DNA of 56,084 nucleotides from Chryseobacterium gleum (GTDB lineage: Bacteria > Bacteroidota > Bacteroidia > Flavobacteriales_F > PHOS-HE28): assembly GCA_945872795.1 (NCBI GenBank), contig CAMCAZ010000001.1:1-56084 (forward strand). Direction: 5' to 3'. Every line of letters starts with the position of its first letter. Within the stretch, counting starts at the first letter, position 1. The notes below the pieces were generated by a model. That model was not told the origin of the DNA. It ran no database searches and saw nothing but the letters and a program-made list of their open reading frames with translations. Below, in pieces: positions 24,068 through 32,651 of the stretch. The translations under genes were made by a program, and so were the position numbers.

Positions 24068-25144
24068 TCACTCCTGCTTCGCCAGGCGCTGGACCAGTTG
24101 AAGGAACTGCATGCGATGCTCCCTGGGCCAGCGTTGCATGATCCTTTCACGGGCGCGTCGGCCCATGGCCTCTGTGTCGAGTGTCAGGGCCTTCCGGATG
24201 ATGCGTTCCAGTTCATCCGCATCCTTGTGTTCCAGGACCAAGCCCGTATCTCCCACGATCTCGGGTAGAGCGGCCACCGAGCTCACGACCGGCACACAGC
24301 CGCTGAGCATCGCTTCACAGGGTGCGCTCGGGAACCCTTCCCACATGCTGAGCTGCAGATAGAACGTGTTCGCGGCGTACAGCCTGGGCAGGTCCTCGTA
24401 GGCCACCGCACGCACCAGTTCCACATTGGGCGGCACGGGTGGATAGACCATACCCGGCGTGTCCCCGACGATGGTGAAGCGCAGATCGGGGAACCTGAGC
24501 GCCATCTCGAAGATCAGGTCCGCACCCTTCCGGAAGAAGTTGGGGGCGTTCATCCGGCTCACCGTCAGGAATGTCCCTGGCCTCCGCTCCCCTTGGGGCG
24601 CGAAGCGTTCCGCATCATAACCATAGGCTAGGACGGTATGCGGCGTGCGGATGTCGGGGAACAACCCGCGATAACCCTGACGGACCGGATCCCGAGGGTG
24701 AGGGGCATAGGTGTAGGTGGCCTCCACCAGGGAAGCATCCACGGGGGCCAGGTGTGTGGCCTTTCGCAAGGCCCAGTGGGTACAGGCTCCTAGCAATGTG
24801 CGCACATGATCCCCGTAGTTGAAGGACGGGAACTTCACGCATTCCGTGCCACCCAGCACCAGCAGGGAAGGCACCCTGAACAGCCTGCCAAGCGCCACGG
24901 GAAGGACAGCATGGTAGCCGGAGAACTGCGTGACGCTCACGGAAGCTCCGGGCAACCAACGGAACAGGAAGAACAGCTGCCGGAGCAGCACCCACGGAGT
25001 AAGTATCTTGCGCGACGGCTCGAAGAGGAACACGTGAACATCACAATGACGCTGCAACAACGCGATGTCGTTCCGGGCAAAAGAGGCCATCACATTCGTG
25101 CAATAGACCACCTTGATCCGTGTGCGTGCAGTTCCCTCCGTCAT
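24068..25144 (-). CDS. Glycosyltransferase family 4
   Basis: GT-B glycosyltransferase of 358 aa from ATG 25144. The C-terminal half is clear: FLTVSRMNAPNFFRKGADLI starts the nucleotide-sugar domain, and EGFPSAPCEAMLSGCVPVVS (about residue 272) with LPEIVGDTGLVLEHKDADEL is the diagnostic E-x7-E region and following helix. The N-terminal half contains LLVLGGTECVKFPSFNYGDH, a typical acceptor-side segment. The gene converges with the DUF2147 gene and is divergent from the next glycan genes, beginning a second envelope-glycan block. Confidence 0.9.
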   Translation of the reverse strand: MTEGTARTRIKVVYCTNVMASFARNDIALLQRHCDVHVFLFEPSRKILTPWVLLRQLFFLFRWLPGASVSVTQFSGYHAVLPVALGRLFRVPSLLVLGGTECVKFPSFNYGDHVRTLLGACTHWALRKATHLAPVDASLVEATYTYAPHPRDPVRQGYRGLFPDIRTPHTVLAYGYDAERFAPQGERRPGTFLTVSRMNAPNFFRKGADLIFEMALRFPDLRFTIVGDTPGMVYPPVPPNVELVRAVAYEDLPRLYAANTFYLQLSMWEGFPSAPCEAMLSGCVPVVSSVAALPEIVGDTGLVLEHKDADELERIIRKALTLDTEAMGRRARERIMQRWPREHRMQFLQLVQRLAKQE

Positions 25145-25150
25145 GGTCGG

Positions 25151-25158
25151 CAAATCTA
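25151..25158 (-). promoter_or_regulatory. -7 promoter box, leaderless arrangement
   Basis: Minus-strand TAGATTTG is a perfect TAnnTTTG, ending 6 nt before ATG 25144, the same spacing as at 17293-17300. Confidence 0.5.
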
Positions 25159-25189
25159 CCCCTGATCATCAGGCGACCTTATCCCATGC

Positions 25190-25915
25190 GTGCTGATGGT
25201 CACCGGTAGTGGAATGATCGCCCATGCGTTCATGGACCTCGCCAGCGATGACCGTGTTCATGTCTTCGCTTCCGGAGTAAGCCGATCCAGCGAAAGCGAA
25301 CCTCAGGTCTTCGCTCGGGAAAGGCTCCTGATCGAAATACAGCCCGTGGACCATGGACGGTTCATCTATTTCAGTTCCTGCAGCATCTACGACCCCACGC
25401 TCAGGTATTCGCCCTACGTGGCGCACAAGCTGCAGATGGAAGCGCTGGTGCGTGAGCGACATGCCGACCATCTCATCGTGCGCCTGCCGAACCTGGTGGG
25501 TCGCACTTCGAACCCGCACACGCTGACGAATTTCCTGAGGGACCGCATCGTCAGTGGCCAACCCTTCGACATCCACATGCGGGCCTGCCGCTACCTGCTC
25601 GATGTGGAGGATGTTTCGACCGACCTGCGCCTGCTCTTCCAACTGTCCGCATTGAAAGGATCCACGATCGACGTCTGTGGCGGTCATGCATTCCCCATAC
25701 CCGAACTGGTGCACACGATGGAGGAGGTGCTGGGCCAGCGCACCCATTTGCGAGAGGTGGATGCAGGTAGTTGTTTCACGGTGGACAATACCCGGTTCCT
25801 GGAACTCCTTCCCGATGATCGCCGCCCTGTTTACCAAACCATGGACCTGGCCGCATTGCTGCGCAAATACTACGGCCGGAAGACCCGGTCCATCGACAGT
25901 GATCAACCCCACTGA
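25190..25915 (+). CDS. Short NAD-dependent epimerase/dehydratase-like protein
   Basis: SDR-superfamily protein of 241 aa, shorter than the usual 300+. The Rossmann loop is at the very start (MVTGSGMIAHAF), and the catalytic region reads FIYFSSCSIYDP then YSPYVAHKLQME, which supplies a Ser–Tyr–Lys triad. RLPNLVGRTSNPHTLTNFL and YLLDVEDVSTDLRLL match the substrate domain. GTG 25190 gives the full glycine-rich loop; ATG 25196 is an alternative. It probably makes or modifies a nucleotide sugar. The first strand–helix region is shortened compared with standard members, so catalytic activity is not certain. Confidence 0.75.
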   Translation: MLMVTGSGMIAHAFMDLASDDRVHVFASGVSRSSESEPQVFARERLLIEIQPVDHGRFIYFSSCSIYDPTLRYSPYVAHKLQMEALVRERHADHLIVRLPNLVGRTSNPHTLTNFLRDRIVSGQPFDIHMRACRYLLDVEDVSTDLRLLFQLSALKGSTIDVCGGHAFPIPELVHTMEEVLGQRTHLREVDAGSCFTVDNTRFLELLPDDRRPVYQTMDLAALLRKYYGRKTRSIDSDQPH

Positions 25916-25921
25916 ATATCC

Positions 25922-26590
25922 ATGAGCAACCCGATCCGCGACCTTCTCCTCAAACCGGCCTACCGTTCCCTGAACCAGCTCATGAGCAAGGTGCGGACCG
26001 CTCAGAGCAAGCGTATCCCGCATGTGGAGCTGGCGCCACGGCACATCGCCAACCTCAGGGTGGTGACGGACCGGGCCGCCTTCCTGGATGCCTTGCCGAA
26101 GGGTGGGACCGTGGCGGAGGCCGGTGTCGACCATGGAGATTTCTCCGCACAGATCCTGGCCATCACACGGCCCGAGCGGCTGCACCTCATCGACATGTGG
26201 TCGAGCACCCGCTACCATGGTGGGCTGGAACAGGTGGTACGCGACAAGCTCCAACGGGAGATCGCCGAAGAGCGCGTGCACATCGACCTTGGGCGATCAA
26301 CGGATGTGCTGCAGCGATACCCGGATGGGACTTTCGACTGGGTCTATATCGATACCGACCATGGTTATTCGGTGACGGCCGAAGAGCTTGAACTATGCAG
26401 GCTCAAGGTGAAACCGGGCGGCATCATCGCCGGGCATGACTACGTGACAGGAAACTGGGACGGCGGCGTGCGCTATGGGGTGGTGGAGGCCGTGCACGAA
26501 TTCTGCGTGAGGTACGAATGGGAGTTGATCCTGCTCACGCATGAAACAGACCGGCATTTGAGCTTTGCGATCCGCGCGATCCGATCTTAA
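25922..26590 (+). CDS. SAM-dependent methyltransferase (Methyltransf_24-like)
   Basis: Class I methyltransferase of 222 aa. Motif I is GGTVAEAGVDHGDFSAQILA (about residue 60), the acidic strand end is LHLIDMWSS, and DWVYIDTDHGYSVTAEELEL followed by KPGGIIAGHDYVTG (about 165) is the catalytic block of the Methyltransf_24/TylF-like family. It likely O-methylates a sugar. It lies 6 bp after the epimerase gene, and its TAA stop shares bases with the convergent stop of the flippase gene (TTAA). Confidence 0.86.
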   Translation: MSNPIRDLLLKPAYRSLNQLMSKVRTAQSKRIPHVELAPRHIANLRVVTDRAAFLDALPKGGTVAEAGVDHGDFSAQILAITRPERLHLIDMWSSTRYHGGLEQVVRDKLQREIAEERVHIDLGRSTDVLQRYPDGTFDWVYIDTDHGYSVTAEELELCRLKVKPGGIIAGHDYVTGNWDGGVRYGVVEAVHEFCVRYEWELILLTHETDRHLSFAIRAIRS

Positions 26591-28071
26591 GCCTTCCCCC
26601 CACCCCACAGCCTGCGCGCAAGCTCGGCCAGCTCGGGTGCCGCGCCCAGGTAAAAGGCCAGCGGCCAGAAGAGCGCACTGACGATGCCCCCCCTGACCAC
26701 CAGGTCGATCATGGGGCTGGTGAAGAGGGGCAGCCAGTGCACCACCAAGGCAACGGCGATGATCAGGGCTGCCATATAGATGGTGCGCCGCTCGAAGGGC
26801 CACAGGCCATAGCGCCGGTAGAGGAACCAGGTGCGGTAGATGTTGACGGAGACGAGTGAGAGGAGCGTGGCCCAGGCCGCGCCCACGATGCCCATGGAAC
26901 GGATGAGGAAAAAATTCGCCACCGCATTGATGAGCAACATGCTGATGCTGCTCCACGCATCCAGCCTGTAGGCCTTCGACATGCTGATGATGCCCACGCT
27001 GAGGCCGATGGAGCTGTTGATGAGGTAGGCCAGGCCGATGATGACGGCCACGGTGGCCCCACCGGCATATTCAGGGGGCAGCAGTACGAACAGGTCATCG
27101 AGGCCCGCCCACATGAGCAGGAACAGATAGCCGGAGACCACCAGTTGCACCAACGAGGACTTTCGGTAAAGGGAGATGATGGAGACCATGTCGCCACGCT
27201 TCCAGGCATCGGCCAAGGAGGGCACCGCAGCCTGTGTAAGCGCGCGGCCGGGGGCGGCGATCACGGACCCGAAGTAGAAGGCCACCGCGTAGTGGGCCAC
27301 GTAACGAAGGCCATCGCCGAGCAGGGCACCGATCATCAGCTGGTCCATGTTGCCGAGCACGATCCCGGCCAGGCTGGCCGAAAAAGTGAAGCTGCTGTAG
27401 GTCATCATGCTCTTGCGCAAGCGACGGGGCAACCAGCGTTCGGACCATCCGATGACGAAATGCCCGGCGCGGGCCAGGTCCACGACCAGCAGGATGGTGG
27501 TGGTGAGGAAGAGCCCTGTGTAGATCACCATGAAGGTGCTGAACGTCATGGGCCGCCACGCCTGGTAGGCGATGAGCAGTGTCTGGAGCAGGCGCAGGAC
27601 GAACTCCCGGATGAAGGTGGGCTGCACCGTACGACGCAACGACCGACTGTAGCTGCGCAGCAGGATGAAGAAGACCTCCGAGAACACCAAGGGCAACAGG
27701 AGCAGGCCATAGCGACCGTAGAGCGCGTTGCGATCGGAGAACACATCCGACAGCGTGCCGTGGAACAAGGCCAGGACCAGCATGGCCAGCAGGCCCAAGG
27801 CCGTGCCGAAGAGCAGGAGCATGCCCAACATGCCCCGGTGCTTGCGTTCCGGATCGCGGAAGTAGGGAAAGAAACGGATCACCGTGTTCTCGGCACCGAG
27901 CTGCGCGATCTGCGCGGCCATCGTGGCGATGGACATCAACAGGCGTGTGAGCCCGAACTCATCGGACTGCAGGACCTTGGGGTAGAGCAGCACCACATTG
28001 ACGAAGCCCAGACCGATGCCCATGTAGGTGAGCAGCGTGTTGAGGGTGGCTTGTCTGGCGATATTGCCCAT
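26587..28071 (-). CDS. Oligosaccharide flippase (Wzx/MOP superfamily)
   Basis: Inner-membrane flippase of 494 aa that would turn an undecaprenyl-linked oligosaccharide to the periplasmic side. About 12-14 membrane helices are visible. The first begins near residue 15 (IGLGFVNVVLLYPKVLQSDE), and the MOP-family RLLMSIATMAAQIAQLGAENTV and central GLRYVAHYAVAFYFGSVIAAPGRALTQAAVPSL match polysaccharide flippases. It is transcribed together with the glycosyltransferase and YfhO genes upstream or from its own promoter near 28105. Confidence 0.9.
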   Translation of the reverse strand: MGNIARQATLNTLLTYMGIGLGFVNVVLLYPKVLQSDEFGLTRLLMSIATMAAQIAQLGAENTVIRFFPYFRDPERKHRGMLGMLLLFGTALGLLAMLVLALFHGTLSDVFSDRNALYGRYGLLLLPLVFSEVFFILLRSYSRSLRRTVQPTFIREFVLRLLQTLLIAYQAWRPMTFSTFMVIYTGLFLTTTILLVVDLARAGHFVIGWSERWLPRRLRKSMMTYSSFTFSASLAGIVLGNMDQLMIGALLGDGLRYVAHYAVAFYFGSVIAAPGRALTQAAVPSLADAWKRGDMVSIISLYRKSSLVQLVVSGYLFLLMWAGLDDLFVLLPPEYAGGATVAVIIGLAYLINSSIGLSVGIISMSKAYRLDAWSSISMLLINAVANFFLIRSMGIVGAAWATLLSLVSVNIYRTWFLYRRYGLWPFERRTIYMAALIIAVALVVHWLPLFTSPMIDLVVRGGIVSALFWPLAFYLGAAPELAELARRLWGGGKA

Positions 28072-28104
28072 GGAGCAGTGCGTGCCCGGTGCAGAAGAGC
28101 CCTG

Positions 28105-28112
28105 CGAAAGTA
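28105..28112 (-). promoter_or_regulatory. Possible -7 promoter box for the flippase gene
   Basis: Minus-strand TACTTTCG lies 33 nt before ATG 28071, in the 60-bp gap after the next upstream gene. Confidence 0.35.
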
Positions 28113-28131
28113 GGTGCGTGGCGATGGATGA

Positions 28132-29418
28132 TCAGTGTGCGGCGATCATGTCCTCCAGGGTGCTGGCCACTTCACCGGCCAGCACACGACGGTCATAGCG
28201 GCCGAAGGCCTCCCGGTCCAGCACGGCACCCCGGGTGAACAGTCCATGGATCGCATCGATCTGTGCGGCATCGGGCTCACGGTCCACCCGCAGGTGCCCA
28301 CCGGTGATGACCCGCGCGATGTCGCCCTGCGCCGGACCGACCGCCAGCACCGGACGCCCCACGGACAGGTATTCGTAGAGCTTTCCGGGAAGGATGCCCG
28401 CACTGTTGGGCGTGTCGTTGATGGGCAGCAGCAGGACCCGCGCGCGCTGCATCGCCTGCATGGCCTCTGCATGCGTGACCCTGCCCACACGCTCCACGTG
28501 GCCACCAAGCCCTGCCGCTTCCACGCTGGTGATGATGCTGTGATCCACCGGACCCACGAAGCTCAGCACGAAGCGGCGGGCGAACTCCGCATCCTTGGCG
28601 CACAGAACGGCCAGCGCTTTCCACAGCGCAGGACAATCACGTGTGGCGCTCATGGAACCGATGTGCACCAGGCTCCAGCGCTCATCCAACGCCACGGCAG
28701 GCTCGGGGACATCGGCCCGGTCGTAACCGTTGGTGATCACCTCCACCGGCCGACCACCGAGCCGCTCCAGGTCACGGGCCCAGCTCCAGCTCACGGTCAC
28801 CACGCGGTCGGCTTCGCGCAGCACGCTGCGTTCCATGCGGTGGTGGCGCCCATCGGCCCAGGTGCTCAGGCTCAGCTGCTGGTAGAAATCAATGTCCGTC
28901 CAGGGATCGCGGAAGTCGGCGAACCACTTCACCCCGAGCTTCCGCTTCAGGCCACGCCCGATGAGGTGCATGCTGTGCGGCGGGCCGGTGGTGACCACGG
29001 CATCCACGGGGTGGTCCTTCAGGTAGCGCGTGAGGAAGCGGATGGATGGCCGCACCCACCAGACGCGGGCATCGGGGATGAAGAAATTACTCCGCACCCA
29101 CAGGGCGAGGTCCTCCTTCCATCCACCGCCACCCTGCTCGCTGAGGAAGGCCGTCTGCACCCGTTCGCTCTGGGCCTTGCCCGTGAAGCGCTTGTAGAGG
29201 CTGAAGGGCTCGGTGATGGGATGTTTGACGACCTCCACGGACGCGGCCACATCACCCAGCAACGCAGGGTCCTCGGCCACCACCTCCGGGTTCTCCGGAG
29301 TGTAGATCACCGGCTGCCAACCATACTCCGGCAGGTACTTACTGAACTTTAACCAGCGGTAAACCCCTGCACCACCGTTCGGTGGCCAGTAGTAGCTGAT
29401 GATCAGGACGCGCTTCAT
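28132..29418 (-). CDS. Glycosyltransferase, GT4-like
   Basis: GT-B glycosyltransferase of 428 aa starting MKRVLIISYYWPPNGGAGVY (ATG 29418; the ATG overlaps the previous stop as ATGA). The N-terminal part has WFADFRDPWTDIDFYQQLSL, a block shared with the GT4-like enzyme at the left end of the window (DYRDPW), and the second half begins SLVHIGSMSATRDCPALWKA. LPGKLYEYLSVGRPVLAVGP near residue 350 is the donor-binding segment. The two enzymes probably belong to the same subfamily. It works with the downstream flippase. Confidence 0.88.
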   Translation of the reverse strand: MKRVLIISYYWPPNGGAGVYRWLKFSKYLPEYGWQPVIYTPENPEVVAEDPALLGDVAASVEVVKHPITEPFSLYKRFTGKAQSERVQTAFLSEQGGGGWKEDLALWVRSNFFIPDARVWWVRPSIRFLTRYLKDHPVDAVVTTGPPHSMHLIGRGLKRKLGVKWFADFRDPWTDIDFYQQLSLSTWADGRHHRMERSVLREADRVVTVSWSWARDLERLGGRPVEVITNGYDRADVPEPAVALDERWSLVHIGSMSATRDCPALWKALAVLCAKDAEFARRFVLSFVGPVDHSIITSVEAAGLGGHVERVGRVTHAEAMQAMQRARVLLLPINDTPNSAGILPGKLYEYLSVGRPVLAVGPAQGDIARVITGGHLRVDREPDAAQIDAIHGLFTRGAVLDREAFGRYDRRVLAGEVASTLEDMIAAH

Positions 29419-32234
29419 GCCTCGGCCTTCGCCGTGCGCCACTCCTTCACCGCCATACCCAGCGCGAACAACAGGACCAGGATGCTCGCCACCAAGGCAA
29501 CGCCCTGACTGGTCGCGTGCGCCGTACTGCGCACCTTGAAGACCACCTGATGCTCACCGGCGGGGACCGCCAAGGCGCGCAACACATAGTCGGCCCGGGC
29601 ATGGGGCACTTCCTTGCCATCGATGGTGGCCACCCAATCGGTTCCGTACCAGATGGCGCTGAACACCACCAGGCCACCCTGTGCGGATCGCACGGTATAG
29701 CTGAGTTCGTTCGTCCGGTAGTCATCCAGGGTCACGGTGGCGGATGGATCTGCCATGGCACGTACTTCGCCGAGCTCTGTCCGGAATCGTTCATCCACCA
29801 GGGCCGTGCGGGCTGGATCGATCTCGCCCAAGGCCATGATCTCCTCATCGGCGTTCTTCACCCAGCGCAGTTCATCCACGAACCAGGCACTGCCCAGGGC
29901 GTTGGGGTTCAGGATCGGCGGGCGCTCGTTGCTGTAGATCAGGTACCGCGTGTTCAGCATGTTGAGCACACCCTCCTGCGCCATCAGGCTGTCCATGGCC
30001 TGCACGGATGTGCCGCTCTGGAGCATGGTGATCACCCGCTGGATCGCCGGCGAGAGGTGGAACTCGATCAGTTCCTGGTAGCGCTTCAGCTTGGCCCCGT
30101 GATAGCCCCCCAGGCTCTTGTGGAAGTAGCTCACCTTCGAGTCGTTGAAGGGATTGGCGAGCGTGAGGACGCGGTGATCGGTGCTACGCCGCAGGCTGGC
30201 GAAGCGTACGATCTGCTCCTCCTCCTTGCCCACCATCCGGTCCCGGGCGTTCTTCCCGGCCCGTTCGGCCTTCATGCGCTCCAGCGTGGTCTTCAGGTCG
30301 GCCTCGGCCTTGGGGTTCCATTCCGCCTCAAGGATCGCCATGTCGGCCGCAGAAGGCTTGAAAGGCAGCAGGTTCGTCCGCTCATCCTCCCAGCTCAGGT
30401 AGCGGCCGCGGTCCTTCTCATTGTTGACGTAGCGTTTGTCCACCGTCCACAGGTCGGCCAGCACGAGGCCACCGAGGCCCAGCACCAGCACAGTGGAGGA
30501 GAGCTTCCGGCGTCCGAAGAGGAAGAGCAGCGCCCCGCCGGCGACCACGAAGGCCAGGCTGCGCCACACATCCGTGGTGAACACGCCCATGCGGTAGGCC
30601 TTGATATCCTCCACGAAGGCGCTGACCTGGGCCTCAGGTGCGGCACCACTGTCGATGCGCTGGTTGAAGTTCTCCCGCTCGGCATCGCTCACGAAGTCGA
30701 AGAAGGACGCCGGTGTGATCGCAAAGGCCAGCAGCAGCGCGACCAAGGCACCGGCCGGGACCAGGAAACGTTTCTCGGCGAGCTTGTCCCAACCGCCTTG
30801 GCGGATCAGGCGGTCCAGGTAGAGCATACCGAGCACGGGTGCCGCCAGTTCCACGATGACCAGGATGATGGTGACCGCCCGGAACTTGCTGTATCCCGGC
30901 ACATGGTCCAGGAAGAAATCCGTGAGGGGCATGTAGTTGCGCCCCCAGCCCAGCATCATCGTGAGGAGCAGGCCACCGAACAGGGCATAGGCCAGGGTGT
31001 CCTTCCAGAGTACCAAGCCGGCTGCGAGGTAAGCCAGCACCAGCACCCCGGCCAACACGGGCGAGGAGATGTTCAACAAGGCCACGACCATCGGAACGGA
31101 AGCGACCAACCACCAGCGGGCGGCCCCTTCGGCCTGGGCCAGGGCCAGCAAAAGCAACAGCGCCACCAGTGCCCCGATGTAGACAGGTCCCGAGGTGAAG
31201 GATTGATCACCCCAGTAGGCGTTGATGTAGCCGCCGCCCTGGTATTCCTTCATCAATGCATTGCGGAACCCGGGGTCAGGAATGGCATTGAAGTCCTGCT
31301 GGCTCTGGATGATGGACGCCGTTGCCCCACCTTTGGCGTTGGGCACCAACAGCGAGAAGCTCTCCTGCTTGCCATAGCTCCAGGCGGTCACATAGTCGCG
31401 GTCCAGTCCGCCCGTACGGATGTCCGCCGCGGACGAACCGTCGGGGCGGATGGTGAGCTCGCTCTTGCCACGCGTGGTCTCCTTGCCATATTCGAAGGTG
31501 GTCCACAGCATGCCGATGTTGCAGGCCAAAGCCAGCAAGCCCCCCACGAGACCGAGCGACGAGCGTTTGGCGAAGTCAGCGACCCTGCCCTCCCGGAAGG
31601 CGCGCAAAGCCTCGGCCAGCACAAAGAAGACGAGCACAATGGCCAGGTAGTAGGTGATCTGCACGTGGTTCATGGCCACCTCCAGCCCCATGAACAGGGC
31701 CAGCAGGGCAGCGCCGAGCAGGGCCTTCTCCCGGTAGAGCAGCACCACGGCCCCGAGCACCATGGGCATGTAGCCGATGGCATTGGCCTTGCTGTTGTGC
31801 CCCGCCTCCAGGATCACGAAGAAGTAGGAAGAGAAGCCGAAGGCGATGGCACCCACGATGGACAGCCACGGATCGATGCGCAGGCAGCGCATGAGGATGT
31901 ACATGCCCAGGAGATAGAGAAACAGAAAGCTCGCGGGCCGGGGCAGGAAGCCGTGGAAGGCATCATCGGCGAAGCGCAACAGGTTCATGGGCCAGAGCAC
32001 CGTGATCTGGTAGGCGGGCATACCGCTGAACATGCTTCCCGTCCAGAGCGGGTCCTCATCAAAGGCCGTGCGGTGCTCCAGCACTTCCTGGGCCATGCCC
32101 TGCCAGTGCTTCAGGTCGCCCTGCACCAATTTCTTCCCTTCCAGCACGGGGCTGAAGTAGGCCAGGCTCAAGGCATAGAACAGGGCCAGGGCCGCCACCA
32201 CGGGCAGCAGTTTTTTCCAAGGGAGGTTGCTCAT
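29415..32234 (-). CDS. YfhO-family large membrane protein
   Basis: Inner-membrane protein of 939 aa. After a short cytoplasmic start, about 12 membrane helices occupy residues 10-530, with an early loop containing QGDLKHWQGMAQEVLEHR and SGMPAYQITVLWP, the YfhO/GT-C-like pattern in which the acidic first loop is thought to be catalytic. From about 560 there is a long periplasmic segment ending in a small beta domain (VVFSAIWYGTDWVATIDGKE), then a last helix. YfhO proteins have been linked to glycosylation of lipoteichoic acid or other glycans in Firmicutes; the substrate here is unknown. It is translationally coupled to the GT4-like gene. Confidence 0.87.
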   Translation of the reverse strand: MSNLPWKKLLPVVAALALFYALSLAYFSPVLEGKKLVQGDLKHWQGMAQEVLEHRTAFDEDPLWTGSMFSGMPAYQITVLWPMNLLRFADDAFHGFLPRPASFLFLYLLGMYILMRCLRIDPWLSIVGAIAFGFSSYFFVILEAGHNSKANAIGYMPMVLGAVVLLYREKALLGAALLALFMGLEVAMNHVQITYYLAIVLVFFVLAEALRAFREGRVADFAKRSSLGLVGGLLALACNIGMLWTTFEYGKETTRGKSELTIRPDGSSAADIRTGGLDRDYVTAWSYGKQESFSLLVPNAKGGATASIIQSQQDFNAIPDPGFRNALMKEYQGGGYINAYWGDQSFTSGPVYIGALVALLLLLALAQAEGAARWWLVASVPMVVALLNISSPVLAGVLVLAYLAAGLVLWKDTLAYALFGGLLLTMMLGWGRNYMPLTDFFLDHVPGYSKFRAVTIILVIVELAAPVLGMLYLDRLIRQGGWDKLAEKRFLVPAGALVALLLAFAITPASFFDFVSDAERENFNQRIDSGAAPEAQVSAFVEDIKAYRMGVFTTDVWRSLAFVVAGGALLFLFGRRKLSSTVLVLGLGGLVLADLWTVDKRYVNNEKDRGRYLSWEDERTNLLPFKPSAADMAILEAEWNPKAEADLKTTLERMKAERAGKNARDRMVGKEEEQIVRFASLRRSTDHRVLTLANPFNDSKVSYFHKSLGGYHGAKLKRYQELIEFHLSPAIQRVITMLQSGTSVQAMDSLMAQEGVLNMLNTRYLIYSNERPPILNPNALGSAWFVDELRWVKNADEEIMALGEIDPARTALVDERFRTELGEVRAMADPSATVTLDDYRTNELSYTVRSAQGGLVVFSAIWYGTDWVATIDGKEVPHARADYVLRALAVPAGEHQVVFKVRSTAHATSQGVALVASILVLLFALGMAVKEWRTAKAEA

Positions 32235-32278
32235 GGGCGCAGCGGGTCAGTGCTGGTGGAAAGGGTCCGTGGGGTTGT

Positions 32279-32542
32279 CTACTTGATCTCCTCGAAGTCC
32301 GCGTCGATGATCACCGGGCCATGGCCGGGTGCCCGGCCCTTATCCTGTGCGGTACGCTCCACACGCACCTCACCGGGAGCCCGTGGAACTTCATTGGTGC
32401 GCTCGGCTCCTCCACCGGGCACAGGGCGATGCGCCTGCCGTTGAGCGTTCATCCGCAGGAAGAACCGCAGCAACCACCACACGATGAGCAGCACCAGGAT
32501 GGTGCGGAAAGTGCCATTGAGGCTGGCTTCGATCATGGTCAT
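32279..32542 (-). CDS. DUF4834 family small membrane protein
   Basis: Small protein of 87 aa starting MTMIEASLNGTFRTILVLLI. One membrane helix (ILVLLIVWWLLRFFLRM) is followed by a disordered, charged tail of about 55 residues ending in VIIDADFEEIK, the acidic end typical of DUF4834 in Bacteroidota. The longer frame extending upstream runs antisense through the helicase gene and is not real. Function unknown. Confidence 0.75.
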   Translation of the reverse strand: MTMIEASLNGTFRTILVLLIVWWLLRFFLRMNAQRQAHRPVPGGGAERTNEVPRAPGEVRVERTAQDKGRAPGHGPVIIDADFEEIK

Positions 32543-32552
32543 GTCGGACGGC

Positions 32553-32560
32553 CAAAGATA
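32553..32560 (-). promoter_or_regulatory. -7 promoter box for the DUF4834 gene
   Basis: Minus-strand TATCTTTG, a perfect TAnnTTTG, ends 10 nt before ATG 32542, giving a very short leader. Confidence 0.5.
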
Positions 32561-32590
32561 GCCGAACACCCGCCCCACCCCGGATCGCCG

Positions 32591-32598
32591 TACCTTCG
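32591..32598 (+). promoter_or_regulatory. Possible -7 promoter box for the DEAD-box helicase
   Basis: TACCTTCG (TAnnTTCG variant) lies 53 nt before ATG 32652. The gap after it is C/T-rich and may form the 5' leader. Confidence 0.4.
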
Positions 32599-32651
32599 CG
32601 GCCCATACGCGCCCGGCGAGCGCTCCTTTTCTCCCCCTTTTCCCTACTGAG

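Noticed and set aside
25306-25329. Stretch in the short epimerase gene that resembles 39865–39887 (GTCTTCGCTCGGG then AGGCTCCT)
   Set aside because: About 21 of 23 bases match, but this is near what chance allows in this base composition, and the gene frame is intact there.
29517-32444. 975-codon plus-strand open frame
   Set aside because: Antisense to the YfhO-like gene, His/Gln/Gly-rich composition typical of a mirrored membrane protein; no domain.
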